Shown: positions 33,473 to 43,024, counted from the first letter of the stretch. The stretch is 45,075 nucleotides of DNA from Acidobacteriota bacterium (GCA_020200135.1 JAIVJI010000026.1:14455-59529), one strand, 5' to 3'. Numbers and translations: made by a program. Notes: a model not told the origin generated them from the letters alone.

Positions 33473-34033
33473 ATGCTCATTGTCGGTCTGGGCAATCCGG
33501 GCGAGCAGTACGAGTGGACGCGCCACAACCTGGGCTTCATGCTCGTCGACCTCCTGGCGCGGCAGTCGAACGCGCCGGTCAAGCGCGCGGAGTGCAGGGC
33601 GCTCGTGGGGCGCGCGGAGCTTGAGGGGCGCGTCGTCGAGCTGGTCAAGCCGCAGACCTACATGAACCTGAGCGGCGAGTCGGTGGCGTGCCTGCTGCGC
33701 AAGCGCGCGGGGCTGAAGCCGGCCGACGGTCTCGTCGTCGTCAGCGACGACATCGCGCTCCCCTTCGGCTCGGTCCGGCTGAGGCGCTCGGGTTCGAGCG
33801 GCGGCCAGAAGGGGTTGAAGAACATCATCTCGGCGCTCGGCACGGACGAGTTCCCGCGGCTGCGCGTCGGCATCAAGCCCGAGCACCCCGTGGGTGACAC
33901 GGCCGGCTTCGTGCTCGAGCGCTTCCCGAAGGGGCAGCGCGAAGAGGTCGAACGGATTCTGGAGCGGGGCGCCGAGGCGCTCCGCGCCGTCATACGCGAC
34001 GGCATTGACAGGGCAATGTCGCTGTACAACTAG
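33473..34033 (+). CDS. pth: Peptidyl-tRNA hydrolase
   Basis: Pth frees stalled peptidyl-tRNA. The 186-residue protein has LIVGLGNPGEQYEWTRHNLG with the catalytic His of TRHNLG, then LVKPQTYMNLSGESV and VVSDDIALPFGSVRLRRSGS with GGQKGLKNIISALGT. All active-site residues (Asn of GLGNPG, His, Asp of SDD) are present. It starts 18 bases after rplY, in the same operon. Confidence 0.97.
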   Translation: MLIVGLGNPGEQYEWTRHNLGFMLVDLLARQSNAPVKRAECRALVGRAELEGRVVELVKPQTYMNLSGESVACLLRKRAGLKPADGLVVVSDDIALPFGSVRLRRSGSSGGQKGLKNIISALGTDEFPRLRVGIKPEHPVGDTAGFVLERFPKGQREEVERILERGAEALRAVIRDGIDRAMSLYN

Positions 34034-34105
34034 CCGGAGGCCGAGCGCCGACGGCTTCATTTCCTTCTTGCTTCTACCGTTATGGTTGAGGCTAGACATC
34101 CAAAA

Positions 34106-34119
34106 GGAGGATGGTTTTG
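34106..34119 (+). promoter_or_regulatory. Ribosome-binding site deciding a TTG start for rpsF
   Basis: AAAGGAGG ends at 34110 and touches an ATG at 34111, too close for initiation. The in-frame TTG at 34117 has a 6-base spacer and begins the normal S6 N-terminus (MAEKRVYEV). Confidence 0.7.
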
Positions 34120-34527
34120 GCAGAGAAGAGAGTTTACGAGGTCGTCTACATCGTCGACCCCGGCACGCAGGAAGACGAGGTCACCCGCCTGGCGGAGAAC
34201 CTCCGCACGATCATCACCGACCAGGGCGGCGAGGTCACCCGCAACGAGGTCTTGGGCCGCCGCCAGCTCGCCTACCGCATCGGCCACAGCAACGAGGGCA
34301 TCTACGCCATCTTCGAGATCGAAGGGACGGGTCGCGAGATCGCGGAGCTTGAGCGCCGCATGCGCGTCAGCGACCAGGTGATCCGCTACCTGACCGTGCG
34401 CGTGGACGAAGAGCGGCAGCGCGCCGAGAAGCTCAGGGCGCGGCGCGCGCGCAAGGCCGCCAAGCGCCCGATGTCCGCGTCGGCGTCCGGCGGCGGGCAG
34501 GCCACGCGCGGCGGCGGCGACGAGTAA
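34117..34527 (+). CDS. rpsF: 30S ribosomal protein S6
   Basis: A bS6 of 136 residues. KRVYEVVYIVDPGTQEDEV opens the ferredoxin-like fold, LGRRQLAYRIGHSNEGIYA is the conserved middle and VSDQVIRYLTVRVDEERQ ends the fold. A basic and Gly-rich tail (KLRARRARKAAKRP, then SGGGQATRGGG) makes it longer than the 95-100-residue core. S6 pairs with S18, encoded next, on the 30S platform. The gene between them in many genomes, ssb, is absent: 34528-34642 holds only a 6-bp hairpin (34581-34596). Confidence 0.95.
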   Translation: MAEKRVYEVVYIVDPGTQEDEVTRLAENLRTIITDQGGEVTRNEVLGRRQLAYRIGHSNEGIYAIFEIEGTGREIAELERRMRVSDQVIRYLTVRVDEERQRAEKLRARRARKAAKRPMSASASGGGQATRGGGDE

Positions 34528-34642
34528 GGGGAGCGCGAGCGTTCTCCTACGGAAAGAGGCCGGCGGGCGTGCGGCGCGCCCTCTCCTGCGGGAGAGTTGA
34601 GCTGCGCGCGGCCCCGCGTTGAAAGAGAGAGAGACGAGAGAT

Positions 34643-34957
<315 letters not shown>

Positions 34958-34975
34958 AAGGAGGTTCACACGACC

Positions 34976-35536
34976 ATGGCAACGACCAACGTACTTTTGC
35001 GTGAAGACGTGGAACACCTCGGCGCGCGCGGCGAGATCGTCAAGGTGAAGGCGGGCTACGCCCGCAACTATCTGCTGCCGCGCAAGCTCGCGGTCGAGGC
35101 GACGCCCGGCAACGTCAAGCAGATCGAGGCCGAGCGCGGGGCGCTCCTCAAGAAGGAGGCCAAGGAGCGCGCGGGCGCCGAGGCGCAGTCCGCACAGATG
35201 GGCGGCCTCCGGCTCAACTTCGAGCGCAAGGTCGGCGAGCACGGCCTGCTCTACGGCTCCGTGACGGCGATGCACATCGCCGACGCGATCAAGGAGCAGG
35301 GCTACGAGATCGACCGCCGCCGCGTGTCCCTGCCCGAGCCCATCAAGGAGACGGGCGAGTACACCGTCAGCGTCCGCCTCCACCGCGAGGTGACCGTCGA
35401 AATCCCCGTCACCGTCTCGGGCGAGGGCGGCGCGCAGACGGCCGGCGCGGCCAACACGGCGTCCGACATCGCCGAAGCCGCCCCCGCCCCCGGCGACGGC
35501 GCGGGCGAAGAGTCGGCCGACACCGCGCAGGCTTAA
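34976..35536 (+). CDS. rplI: 50S ribosomal protein L9
   Basis: A bL9 of 186 residues. The N-terminal rRNA-binding domain has VLLREDVEHLGARGEIVKVK and GYARNYLLPRKLAVEAT. Then comes the long connecting helix (QIEAERGALLKKEAKERAG) and the C-terminal domain (YGSVTAMHIADAIKEQ, ETGEYTVSVRLHREV). An Ala/Gly-rich acidic tail of about 35 residues extends beyond the usual 150-residue length. ATG 34976 has AAGGAGG at 34958-34964. It ends the ribosomal block before an inverted repeat. Confidence 0.96.
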   Translation: MATTNVLLREDVEHLGARGEIVKVKAGYARNYLLPRKLAVEATPGNVKQIEAERGALLKKEAKERAGAEAQSAQMGGLRLNFERKVGEHGLLYGSVTAMHIADAIKEQGYEIDRRRVSLPEPIKETGEYTVSVRLHREVTVEIPVTVSGEGGAQTAGAANTASDIAEAAPAPGDGAGEESADTAQA

Positions 35537-35552
35537 CGCCGACTGAAGGCAA

Positions 35553-35636
35553 TTAACATGGATGGACAGGGTGGTCAGGATTAAGTAATTTCAATTTCTT
35601 TATTGTTATCCTGTCAATCCTGTCCATCCATGTTAA
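35553..35636. repeat. Inverted repeat F (18-bp perfect outer arms)
   Basis: Arms 35553-35570 (TTAACATGGATGGACAGG) and 35619-35636 pair perfectly over 18 bp; an inner 6-bp pair (CAGGAT 35576-35581 with ATCCTG 35608-35613) continues the stem. The right arm repeats ATCCTGTC at a 9-base step rather than 7, so it is a relative or separate family. It lies between rplI and dnaB, 16 bases after the stop, and is AT-richer than its surroundings. Confidence 0.85.
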
Positions 35637-35657
35637 CTCTTAATTCACTGTGAGGCC

Positions 35658-35689
35658 GGGGCGCGTCAACATGATTGTTGTCGCGCCCC
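35658..35689. repeat. Inverted repeat overlapping the dnaB promoter
   Basis: GGGGCGCGTCAAC (35658-35670) and GTTGTCGCGCCCC (35677-35689) pair at 12 of 13 positions around 6 bases. The right arm covers the proposed -35 box of dnaB. It may be an operator or a terminator stem for the rplI transcript; no T-run follows. Confidence 0.6.
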
Positions 35690-35706
35690 TCGGCTTGTAG
35701 TATAAA
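35678..35706 (+). promoter_or_regulatory. Possible sigma-70 promoter of dnaB
   Basis: TTGTCG (35678-35683), 17 bases, TATAAA (35701-35706), about 108 bases before the dnaB ATG. Spacing is optimal and the -10 box differs from consensus by one base. Confidence 0.55.
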
Positions 35707-35813
35707 GACCGGCGGCGCGACCCCTCCGCGCTCCCGCGCGAGACCGCGCGGCGGAAGGGGGCGCGCCGTTTCCCTGTCCAGACCACGTTAGTTTTCCACA
35801 GGCCAGACTCCCG

Positions 35814-37175
35814 ATGGCACAGTTCATAGCCAACCCCGCACGCGAGCAGATGCTCGAGCGCCCGCTGCCGCACAGCGCGGAGGCCGAGCGCGCCATCCTC
35901 GGCGCGGTCGTCTTAGACAACGCGCTCGTCAACCAGGCCATCGAGCTCCTGCGCCCCGAGGACTTCTACGTCCGCGCGCACCAGTTCGTCTTCCGCGCCA
36001 TGACGGGGCTCTCCGAGCGCGGCTCGGAGATCAACCCCATCCTCATCGGCGAGGAACTACGGCGCGAGGGCGCGCTCGAGCAGACGGGCGGCATCGCCTT
36101 CATCTCCGAGCTGACCTACGGGCTGCCGCACTTCACCAACGTCGCGGCCTACGCCAAGGTGGTCAAGGACCACTCGCTGATGCGCCAGCTCGTCCGCGTC
36201 GCCAACAAGATCACGAGCGAGGCGCTGGAGGGCGAGGACGAGGCCAGCCTCATCCTCGACCACGCCGAGCAGATGATCTTCGCGCTCGCCGACGAGCGCA
36301 CGCGCCAGGGCTTCTCGCACATCAAGCCGGTCGCCGACCTGCTCCTCGAAAAGGTTCAGGAGATGGCCGGCCGCTCCGCGATGCTGACGGGGCTGACCAC
36401 CGGCTTCTCCGAGCTCGACACGATGACCTCCGGCCTCCAGCCCTCCGACCTCGTCATCGTCGCCGCCAGGCCCTCGATGGGAAAGACCAGCTTGTGTCTG
36501 ACGCTCGCGCAGAACGCGGCGATTCAGGCGGGGGCGGTGGTGGCCATCTTCTCGCTGGAGATGTCGAAGGAGTCTCTGGTGATGCGCATGCTCTGCTCGG
36601 AGGGGCGCGTGGACGCGCACCGTTTCCGCAGCGGGTACCTGTCGCGCGACGAGTGGGCGCGCCTCGCCGGCGCGCTGGGGACGCTGGCGGAGGCGAAGAT
36701 TTTTATCGACGACACGCCGGGCATCTCTGTGCTGGAGATGCGCGCGAAGGCGCGGCGCCTCGCCGCCGAGCAGAAGCGGCTCGACCTCATCGTGGTTGAC
36801 TACCTCCAACTGATGTCGGGCTCGTCGCGCCGTTCCGAGTCGCGCCAGCAGGAGGTGTCGCAGATTTCGCGCGAGCTGAAAGGTCTGGCGAAGGAGCTGA
36901 ACGTCCCGCTCGTCGCGCTCTCGCAGCTCTCGCGCGCGCCCGAGGCCAGAAGCGACCACCGCCCGCAGCTCTCGGACCTCCGCGAGTCGGGCTCCATCGA
37001 GCAGGACGCAGACCTCGTCGCCTTCATCTACCGCGAGGAGCAGTACAACCGGACTGAGGAGAACCAGGGGACGGCCGAGCTCATCATCGCCAAGCAGCGC
37101 AACGGCCCGACCGGCACCGTCAACCTCGCCTTCCTTAAAGAATTCACGCGCTTCGAGAACATGTGGCGCGAGTAG
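35814..37175 (+). CDS. dnaB: Replicative DNA helicase DnaB
   Basis: DnaB is the hexameric 5'-3' helicase of the replisome. The 453-residue protein has the N-terminal domain ([19 protein letters not shown], near 20-38) and the RecA-like C-terminal domain. That domain has Walker [16 protein letters not shown] (about 220-234), [19 protein letters not shown], Walker [16 protein letters not shown] and the [24 protein letters not shown] arginine-finger stretch near the end. There is no intein. Length is normal. The ATG at 35814 lacks a strong Shine-Dalgarno. dnaB following rplI is a widely conserved order. Confidence 0.97.
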   Translation: MAQFIANPAREQMLERPLPHSAEAERAILGAVVLDNALVNQAIELLRPEDFYVRAHQFVFRAMTGLSERGSEINPILIGEELRREGALEQTGGIAFISELTYGLPHFTNVAAYAKVVKDHSLMRQLVRVANKITSEALEGEDEASLILDHAEQMIFALADERTRQGFSHIKPVADLLLEKVQEMAGRSAMLTGLTTGFSELDTMTSGLQPSDLVIVAARPSMGKTSLCLTLAQNAAIQAGAVVAIFSLEMSKESLVMRMLCSEGRVDAHRFRSGYLSRDEWARLAGALGTLAEAKIFIDDTPGISVLEMRAKARRLAAEQKRLDLIVVDYLQLMSGSSRRSESRQQEVSQISRELKGLAKELNVPLVALSQLSRAPEARSDHRPQLSDLRESGSIEQDADLVAFIYREEQYNRTEENQGTAELIIAKQRNGPTGTVNLAFLKEFTRFENMWRE

Positions 37176-37360
37176 GCGCGCCGCAGGGTCACACACGCCG
37201 CGGCACCCGGCGCCGACGGCCGCGCTCGACGCCGATTTGCACGGGGCCTCACCGCCCCTCTTCCATTTCGAGTCTCGACTTTAACTCGGCGTTCCGGCCG
37301 CAGAGTAACACGGGGAGCAGGAACCGAAGGCGTTAACCGAAATCTGTGCGCGAGCAAGAA

Positions 37361-37396
37361 GAAGCGCCGTCACCCGACTACGGGTGACGGCGCTTC
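37361..37396. terminator. Bidirectional hairpin between dnaB and the alcohol dehydrogenase gene
   Basis: Arms 37361-37376 (GAAGCGCCGTCACCCG) and 37381-37396 pair perfectly over 16 bp with a 4-base loop (ACTA). It lies between convergent genes and can stop both. The remainder of the gap 37176-37420 holds nothing I recognise. Confidence 0.8.
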
Positions 37397-37420
37397 GCGG
37401 TCAAGCGTGCTGAAGGTAGC

Positions 37421-38599
37421 TCAGGGCTTGAGGACGATTTTGATGCAGTCGTCCTCCTTGTTGTTGAAGGTGGAGAAGCCGTTGGGCGCGTCGTCGAGCC
37501 GCATCCGGTGCGTGATGACGAACGACGGGTCTATCTCGCCTTTCTGGACGTATTCGAGCAGACGCTTCCAGTAGCGCTGGACGTGGCACTGCCCGGTCTT
37601 CATCGTCAGGGAGCGGTTCATGAACGAGCCCATCGGGAACTTGTCGATGAAGCCGCCGTAGACGCCGATGACCGAGACGGTGCCGCCGTTGCGGCAGCAC
37701 ATGATGGACTCGCGCAGCGCGATGGGGCGGTCGGTCTCGGCGCCGAGCGCCTGCTTGACGCGGTCGTAGGCGTACTCGAAGCCGTGCGCGCCCGCGCCGT
37801 GCGCCTCCAGCCCCACGGCGTCGATGCACGCGTCGGGGCCGCGCCCGCCCGTCATCTCCATCAGGGTCTCGTAGACGTTGGCCTCCTCGTAGTTGATGGT
37901 GTCGGCCTTCGCGCCCTCGCGCGCCATCCTGAGGCGCTCGGGGAAGCGGTCGATGCCGACGACGCGCTCGGCGCCGAGCAGGTACGCGCTCGCCATCGCG
38001 AACTGGCCGACGGGGCCGCAGCCCCAGACGGCGACCGTGTCGCCGGGCTGGATGTCGCACATCTCCGCGCCCATGAAGCCGGTCGGGAAGATGTCCGAGA
38101 GGAAGAGGACCTGCTCGTCCGAAAGCCCCTCGGGGACTTTGAGCGTGCCCACGTCGGCGAAGGGCACGCGCGCGTACTCGGCCTGGCCGCCGGCGAAGCC
38201 GCCCGTCAGGTGCGAGTAGCCGAAGATGCCGCAGGGGCTGTGGCCGAACATCTTCTCGGCCATCCAGGCGTTCGGGTTCGAGTTCTCGCAGAGCGTGAAC
38301 AGCTCCTGCTCGCAGAAGAAGCACTTGCCGCAGGAGATGGGGAAGGCGACGACGACGCGGTCGCCGACCTTCCGGTCGTGTACGTCGGGGCCGGTCTCGA
38401 CGATCTCGCCCATGAACTCGTGGCCGAGGATGTCACCCTTCTGCATCGTCGGCATGAAGCCGTTGTAGAGGTGTAGGTCCGAGCCGCAGATGGCCGTCGA
38501 AGTTATCTTCACGATGGCGTCGCGGCGGTTCATAATCTTCGGGTCGGGCACCTGCTCGACCCGCACGTCCTTTTTGCCGTACCAACAGTTCGCTCTCAT
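37421..38599 (-). CDS. Zinc-dependent alcohol dehydrogenase (formaldehyde-dehydrogenase-like MDR)
   Basis: A 392-residue medium-chain dehydrogenase. The catalytic zinc region is [16 protein letters not shown] and [12 protein letters not shown]; the structural-zinc cysteine lobe is [20 protein letters not shown]. The nucleotide fold is [19 protein letters not shown] with [11 protein letters not shown]. The insertion around [20 protein letters not shown] matches the glutathione-independent formaldehyde dehydrogenase-like group. The substrate is not provable. The ATG at 38599 (MRANCWYG) has a GGGGGA ribosome site; an earlier in-frame start at 38617 is less likely. It is the second gene of a two-gene unit with the SRPBCC protein. 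Confidence 0.92.
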   Translation of the reverse strand: MRANCWYGKKDVRVEQVPDPKIMNRRDAIVKITSTAICGSDLHLYNGFMPTMQKGDILGHEFMGEIVETGPDVHDRKVGDRVVVAFPISCGKCFFCEQELFTLCENSNPNAWMAEKMFGHSPCGIFGYSHLTGGFAGGQAEYARVPFADVGTLKVPEGLSDEQVLFLSDIFPTGFMGAEMCDIQPGDTVAVWGCGPVGQFAMASAYLLGAERVVGIDRFPERLRMAREGAKADTINYEEANVYETLMEMTGGRGPDACIDAVGLEAHGAGAHGFEYAYDRVKQALGAETDRPIALRESIMCCRNGGTVSVIGVYGGFIDKFPMGSFMNRSLTMKTGQCHVQRYWKRLLEYVQKGEIDPSFVITHRMRLDDAPNGFSTFNNKEDDCIKIVLKP

Positions 38600-38646
38600 C
38601 GAGTCCCCCTTAATCAACCGTCAAGAGAAGTCCGACCCGCCGCCAT

Positions 38647-39720
38647 CTACCCGCCGACGCCGACGCCCAACGGCTGCGCGGGCCTCTGCTCGGAGTAGCC
38701 CTCGCCGAGCAGCGTGCCGTCCGAGACGACTATCTCGCCGAGCTCAATGACCTGCTTGAGGCGGCGCAGGTCGACCTGCATCTGCCCGTCGGGGTCTTCG
38801 CCGACGAGCTTGGCGACGAGCGCGCCGGCCGCGCCGCCCGGCGGGCTGTAGTCGAGCTCGACGCGGACGACCGTGCCGCGCCCGCCCGCCGCCTGCTCGA
38901 ACCGCACCGTGCCGGAGTTGTCCACCTCCGAGCCTTCGAGCGAGCGCCACGCGATGAGCTGGTTCGGGCGGTCTTCGGTAATCTCGGCGTCCCACTCGAC
39001 CGAGCCGCCCGGCGCCTTCGCGACCCAGTGCGAGCGCCCCTCGCCCGTCCACGTCACCGACTCTAGGTGGCGCATGAAGCGCGGCAGGTTCGTCAGCTCG
39101 CGCCAGAACGCGTAGACCTCCTCGGGCGTGGCGTTGATGATGATGCTCTTGTTCACGGGAACGCTCCCCCTTTCCGCCCTCTCGGTGCCGTCGCCGGCGC
39201 TCAGCTGCCGCGCGCAGAGCACGTCGAGCGCCGACACCGCCAGCACGTTCGCGGTCGCGAAGGTGAGCCGCCCCTTGTCGTTGTCGGGCGAGGCGAAGGC
39301 CGCGCCCAGACACGCGAGGTCGAGCGCGTCGCCCACGACTCTCGACCAGACGGCCTCGGTCGGCCGCCTGCCCTGCGAGAAGATGGCGAGGCCGTGCGCA
39401 ATCTCGCGCAGTCCCATCAGCCGTATCAGCCCCGTGCCGCCGCGCAGGCCCGCGACCCTGGCGACGCCTCGCGGCGCGAGCAGCTCCGCCAGCCCCAGCC
39501 CGATGCTGAACCAGCCGAGCCCGCGCGCCAGCTGCTCCTCGTCCACGTACTTCAGATAGCCCTGCCGCCGCCCGTCGCCCAACTGGCGGCCGTTAACGGG
39601 AGCCTCCGGCCCCGTCAGTCCGTCCTTGATCCCGTTCTCGAGCGGCGACTGTGAAGACTGCTCGCCCCCCGCGCCCCGCTGCTCGGGCTCCTGCTCCTGC
39701 CTCCTGGTTCCCGTCGCCAT
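38647..39720 (-). CDS. SRPBCC (polyketide cyclase/dehydrase-like) protein with hydrophobic N-terminal region
   Basis: A 357-residue protein. A charged N-terminus (about 1-75) is followed by moderately hydrophobic helices (about 80-185: LGWFSIGLGLAELLAPRGVA, VGDALDLACLGAAFA). Then comes a START/SRPBCC lipid-binding domain (about 195-335): SIIINATPEEVYAFWRELTN, LPRFMRHLESVTWTGEGRSH and VEWDAEITEDRPNQLIAWRS. Such fusions of a membrane-type DUF with an SRPBCC domain often sit beside an MDR alcohol dehydrogenase in stress-related clusters, as here (47-base gap). ATG 39720 has an AGGGGGA ribosome site. The ligand is unknown. Confidence 0.85.
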   Translation of the reverse strand: MATGTRRQEQEPEQRGAGGEQSSQSPLENGIKDGLTGPEAPVNGRQLGDGRRQGYLKYVDEEQLARGLGWFSIGLGLAELLAPRGVARVAGLRGGTGLIRLMGLREIAHGLAIFSQGRRPTEAVWSRVVGDALDLACLGAAFASPDNDKGRLTFATANVLAVSALDVLCARQLSAGDGTERAERGSVPVNKSIIINATPEEVYAFWRELTNLPRFMRHLESVTWTGEGRSHWVAKAPGGSVEWDAEITEDRPNQLIAWRSLEGSEVDNSGTVRFEQAAGGRGTVVRVELDYSPPGGAAGALVAKLVGEDPDGQMQVDLRRLKQVIELGEIVVSDGTLLGEGYSEQRPAQPLGVGVGG

Positions 39721-39958
39721 CGGCTGTCCCCCTGTTTGAAGATTTGTCCCCGCGGCCCGGCCGCGCGCGTTATGTACTGTCCGAAACAATAGTTTGGCGG
39801 AGGTTATCAGGAGACGTTGCCGATAAGGTTACGAGATTGATGCGCGGCCGTCTCGGTTGCGTCGTGGCGCGGCCCTGGGACTTTCCGGCGGCCGCTTTTG
39901 TGTGCGAGACTGCCGGGGAGCGTTCTTCTCAACAACAAATTCCGGCGGCGGGGCTTTC

Positions 39959-41113
39959 ATGAACGAAGCGATGCTGGCGGCGGGCGGCCGCCCGACGTGG
40001 GCCGAGATAGACCTGGACGCGCTGGCCGCGAACTTCCGGCAGGTGCGCGCGCGCGTCGGCGCGGGCGTGAAGGTGATGGGCGTGGTGAAGGCGGACGCCT
40101 ACGGCCACGGTGCGGCGGAGTGCGCGCGCAGGCTCGAAGCGGAGGGCGCCGACTGGCTCGGCGTGGCGACGCCCGAGGAGGGCTTCGCGCTGCGGCGCGC
40201 GGGGCTCAGCCGGCCCGTCCTCTGCTTCGGCGGCTTCTGGGACGGGCAGGCCGAGGGCTGCCTCGCGCTCGGCGTCACGCCCGTCGTCTACAGGCTTGAC
40301 ATGGCCTCGGCGCTCGACGCGGCGGCGCGCGCGGCCGGCCGTACCGCAGACGTACACGTCAAGGTCGATACGGGGATGGGGCGGCTCGGCGTGCGACACG
40401 ACTACGCGGCCGAGTTCGCCGGGCGTCTGCGCGGGTTCGGTCACGTCCGGGTCGCCGGGCTGCTGACGCACTTCGCGGCGGCCGACGAGCCGGGGCGCGA
40501 CTGCTTCACGGGCGACCAGCTCAAGCGCTTCCGCGACGCGGTCGCGGCCTTCCGCGCGCGCGGCCACCAGCCGGAGTACGAGCACATGGCGAACTCGGCC
40601 GCCACCTTCGCGCACCCCGAGGCGTGGGGCAACATGGTCAGGCCGGGCGGCGTCCTTTACGGGCTCTGGCGCGACGTGCTCCCGCCGCAGGCCGGCGAGC
40701 CGGCCCTGCGCCCCGTGATGAGCTTGCGGACGCGCGTCACGCTGCTGAAGGCCGTCCACGCGGGCGAGACGCTCGGCTACGGCTGCACGTACGAGGCGGC
40801 GCGCGAGATGCTGGTGGCGACGGTGCCCGCCGGTTACGCCGACGGCTACGTGCGCGCGCTCTCGAACCGTGGGCGCGTCATCGTGCGCGGGCAGTTCGCG
40901 CCGGTCGTGGGGCGCGTCTCGATGGATTTGACTCTGCTGGACGTGACGGACGTGGAGGGCGTGCGGGTCGGCGACCGCGTGACGCTGCTCGGCGCGGACT
41001 CGGGGCGCGTACTCCCGGCGGAAGACCTCGCGCGGACGGCCGGCACGCTCTCCTACGAAATCACCTGCGGCGTCAGCGCGCGCGTGCCGCGCCGCTACGT
41101 GAGCGCCGAGTGA
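39959..41113 (+). CDS. alr: Alanine racemase
   Basis: Alr makes D-alanine for peptidoglycan. The 384-residue PLP enzyme has the signature VMGVVKADAYGHG with the PLP lysine at 44, VHVKVDTGMGRLGVRHD, the catalytic tyrosine in ETLGYGCTYEAA (about residues 270-281), and VGRVSMDLTLLDVTD at the C-terminal barrel. ATG 39959 is used; the frame is open back to 39857, but that part has no family character. The 238-base gap upstream is shared with the divergent SRPBCC gene; I see no clear promoter boxes. Its stop abuts the stop of the next, convergent gene with no space. Confidence 0.96.
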   Translation: MNEAMLAAGGRPTWAEIDLDALAANFRQVRARVGAGVKVMGVVKADAYGHGAAECARRLEAEGADWLGVATPEEGFALRRAGLSRPVLCFGGFWDGQAEGCLALGVTPVVYRLDMASALDAAARAAGRTADVHVKVDTGMGRLGVRHDYAAEFAGRLRGFGHVRVAGLLTHFAAADEPGRDCFTGDQLKRFRDAVAAFRARGHQPEYEHMANSAATFAHPEAWGNMVRPGGVLYGLWRDVLPPQAGEPALRPVMSLRTRVTLLKAVHAGETLGYGCTYEAAREMLVATVPAGYADGYVRALSNRGRVIVRGQFAPVVGRVSMDLTLLDVTDVEGVRVGDRVTLLGADSGRVLPAEDLARTAGTLSYEITCGVSARVPRRYVSAE

Positions 41114-42844
41114 TTAACGCCCCCGCCTGCGCTTCGTCGCCGCCCGGCCCGCGGCGGCGGCGTTGACGTTGGCGGGCGCGGTCGTCGAGAGTGCGCTCCC
41201 GGGCACGTAGCCGGCCGTGCCGTCCGCGAGCTTCACCTCCGACCAGCCGGCGCCCGCGTCGCCGACGACCTGCACCTCATCGCCGCGCTTTAGCCGACCG
41301 ACGACGCGCCCCTTCCGGCTCGGCTTTTCGCGCACCGCGACCGCGCTCGCCCCGACCGTCTGCGTGGGCGGGGCCGGGGGCCGCGGCACCTCCGCGACCG
41401 CCGAGCCGGCGGGGAGCCTGGTGTAGGCCGCGACGAGGGTGAAAAGAAGTGCGGCGTGCGGGAGCGCGCGCAGCACGACTGGGATGCCCACGCGAATTTT
41501 CTCTCCGAGGTAAGAGGCCACGACCCACGCGGCGTCCGCCACGGCCTTGATGACGAAGTAGAGGCTCAGAGCCAGCGGCGCCCAAGCGATGGCGAGCGAG
41601 AAGAGGGCGGCACGCCAGAACTGCCTGCCCCAGTTCATCAACACCTCGTCGCCCTGATTTCTTTGCTCCTTCACGACCTCGCTGAGGACGCCCAGCCGCT
41701 CTTCGAGCACCTCGTCGTCGGTGTTGTAGACTTGGGCGGTCTTGTAAATCTCGTCGGCCTGGTTGATGCCGAAGGCGACGAAGTAGACGAGCCCTGCCAG
41801 CCACCCGGCCGGCGCGAGCGGGGAGGCGAGGCCGAGAATCGAGCCCTGCATAGGGATGTTGGAGAGGGCCGAGACGGGCATCCACGAGTAGAGGTGGTTC
41901 TGCGCGGTCAGCACGTCTTCAGGGCGGCCCAACAGCACGATGCAGAGCACGGCGTAGGTCGGCAGCCCGAGCAGCGTGCGGAAGCCCTTGAAGGCCAGCG
42001 CGAGCGAGACCGCCGAAATCGAGAAGGCGCTCACGGCGCGCGCCCCGGCCCACTCTGGCCTGACCTTGACGGCGAGCTTGATGAGCAGAACGATCGGCAG
42101 CAGGCAGAGCTTGGCGAGGAGATCGACCGCCTTCTTGTCCAGGCAGAGGGCGACGATGAGCGGGAACAGGATCAGCATCGAGGACGAGAAGCCGAGGAGG
42201 CTCGACAGCAGCAGGAAGCCGTTCAGCAGCGGGTCGAACGCCACCGTGTAGTACCAGCCCGTGTACCAGTGGCGCCTGGGGAGCGAGTAGTCGTTGATGG
42301 TGTCGCGCGCCTCCTCGAGCCCGTCGTAATACTGCCGCGCAATCCAGCCCTGCGCCTCGGGGCGCGGGCAGCCGCCGGCGAGCGCCTGCGCCGAAGCGAG
42401 TGCGGCCTCGTCCGGCCTGTGGGCGGCGGCGAGCCCCCTGCCCGTCTCCGAGAGCGCGGTGCGGAGCGCCGTCTGGCCCTCGGTCGGCAGCCAGCGGTTG
42501 CTGAACCTGACCTGTATCAACTCCGGCGCGCGCGAGTAGAAGATGAGCGCCTTCGGCGTTTCGTCCTCCACCCAATCGGGCCACTTCATGTTCCTGAACT
42601 CTTCGTCAACGAACCCGCCGGGCTCGGGCCGCTCGATGGCCGCGACCGACTTGAAGGCGAGCGCGGCCTGGCATCTCTGCCGGTACTCCTCCTGCGCCGC
42701 GCGGAGGCGCGAGCGCGCCCCGTCGTCGAGCGCCTGCGCCGTGTCGTCGAGCGGCAGTTCGGTCGGACTCGGGGCCGAGCAGCCCTGCAAGAGGCAGACG
42801 CAGATTAAAAGCGGGACGAGGGTGTGTGCATTCTTCGTAGACAT
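41114..42844 (-). CDS. Polytopic lipoprotein with C-terminal SH3b domain, unknown function
   Basis: A 576-residue protein I do not recognise as a whole. The N-terminus is a type II signal (LICVCLLQGC) with lipidated Cys22. A soluble region (about 25-185) has RRHWYTGWYYTVAFDP at its end. Several hydrophobic helices follow between about 195 and 480, for example FLLLSSLLGFSSSMLILFPL, LLAKLCLLPIVLLIKLAV, WLAGLVYFVAFGINQADE and ALFSLAIAWAPLALSLYFVI. Residues about 495-550 form an SH3b-like domain (AVAVREKPSRKGRVVGRL, then WSEVKLADGTAGYVPGS) that could bind cell wall. The tail is Ala/Arg-rich. It ends exactly where alr ends on the other strand. A membrane-spanning lipoprotein is unusual. Confidence 0.72.
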   Translation of the reverse strand: MSTKNAHTLVPLLICVCLLQGCSAPSPTELPLDDTAQALDDGARSRLRAAQEEYRQRCQAALAFKSVAAIERPEPGGFVDEEFRNMKWPDWVEDETPKALIFYSRAPELIQVRFSNRWLPTEGQTALRTALSETGRGLAAAHRPDEAALASAQALAGGCPRPEAQGWIARQYYDGLEEARDTINDYSLPRRHWYTGWYYTVAFDPLLNGFLLLSSLLGFSSSMLILFPLIVALCLDKKAVDLLAKLCLLPIVLLIKLAVKVRPEWAGARAVSAFSISAVSLALAFKGFRTLLGLPTYAVLCIVLLGRPEDVLTAQNHLYSWMPVSALSNIPMQGSILGLASPLAPAGWLAGLVYFVAFGINQADEIYKTAQVYNTDDEVLEERLGVLSEVVKEQRNQGDEVLMNWGRQFWRAALFSLAIAWAPLALSLYFVIKAVADAAWVVASYLGEKIRVGIPVVLRALPHAALLFTLVAAYTRLPAGSAVAEVPRPPAPPTQTVGASAVAVREKPSRKGRVVGRLKRGDEVQVVGDAGAGWSEVKLADGTAGYVPGSALSTTAPANVNAAAAGRAATKRRRGR

Positions 42845-42969
42845 CTCGTGACCCCCGAGTGGGTGTAGGCCGGGTGAAACTTTCGGGCTTGGGTGAGCGA
42901 CCTGCTGGATAAAAACGGTCGCACGATATTCCCGTCCGTCCGAGATGTCAATGAGCGGGGCGCGGGGAA

Positions 42970-43024
42970 AAAGCGGAACGCCGGAATTGAGTTGACCGCG
43001 CCCTCAAGTCCGGCGTTCCGCTTT
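42970..43024 (-). terminator. Terminator-like hairpin after the TonB-like gene
   Basis: Arms 42970-42985 (AAAGCGGAACGCCGGA) and 43009-43024 pair perfectly over 16 bp; a 5-bp inner pair (TTGAG/CTCAA) extends the stem. On the minus strand the hairpin is followed by a T-rich run (CCGCTTTTTCC), fitting an intrinsic terminator for the gene ending at 43109. Confidence 0.72.
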
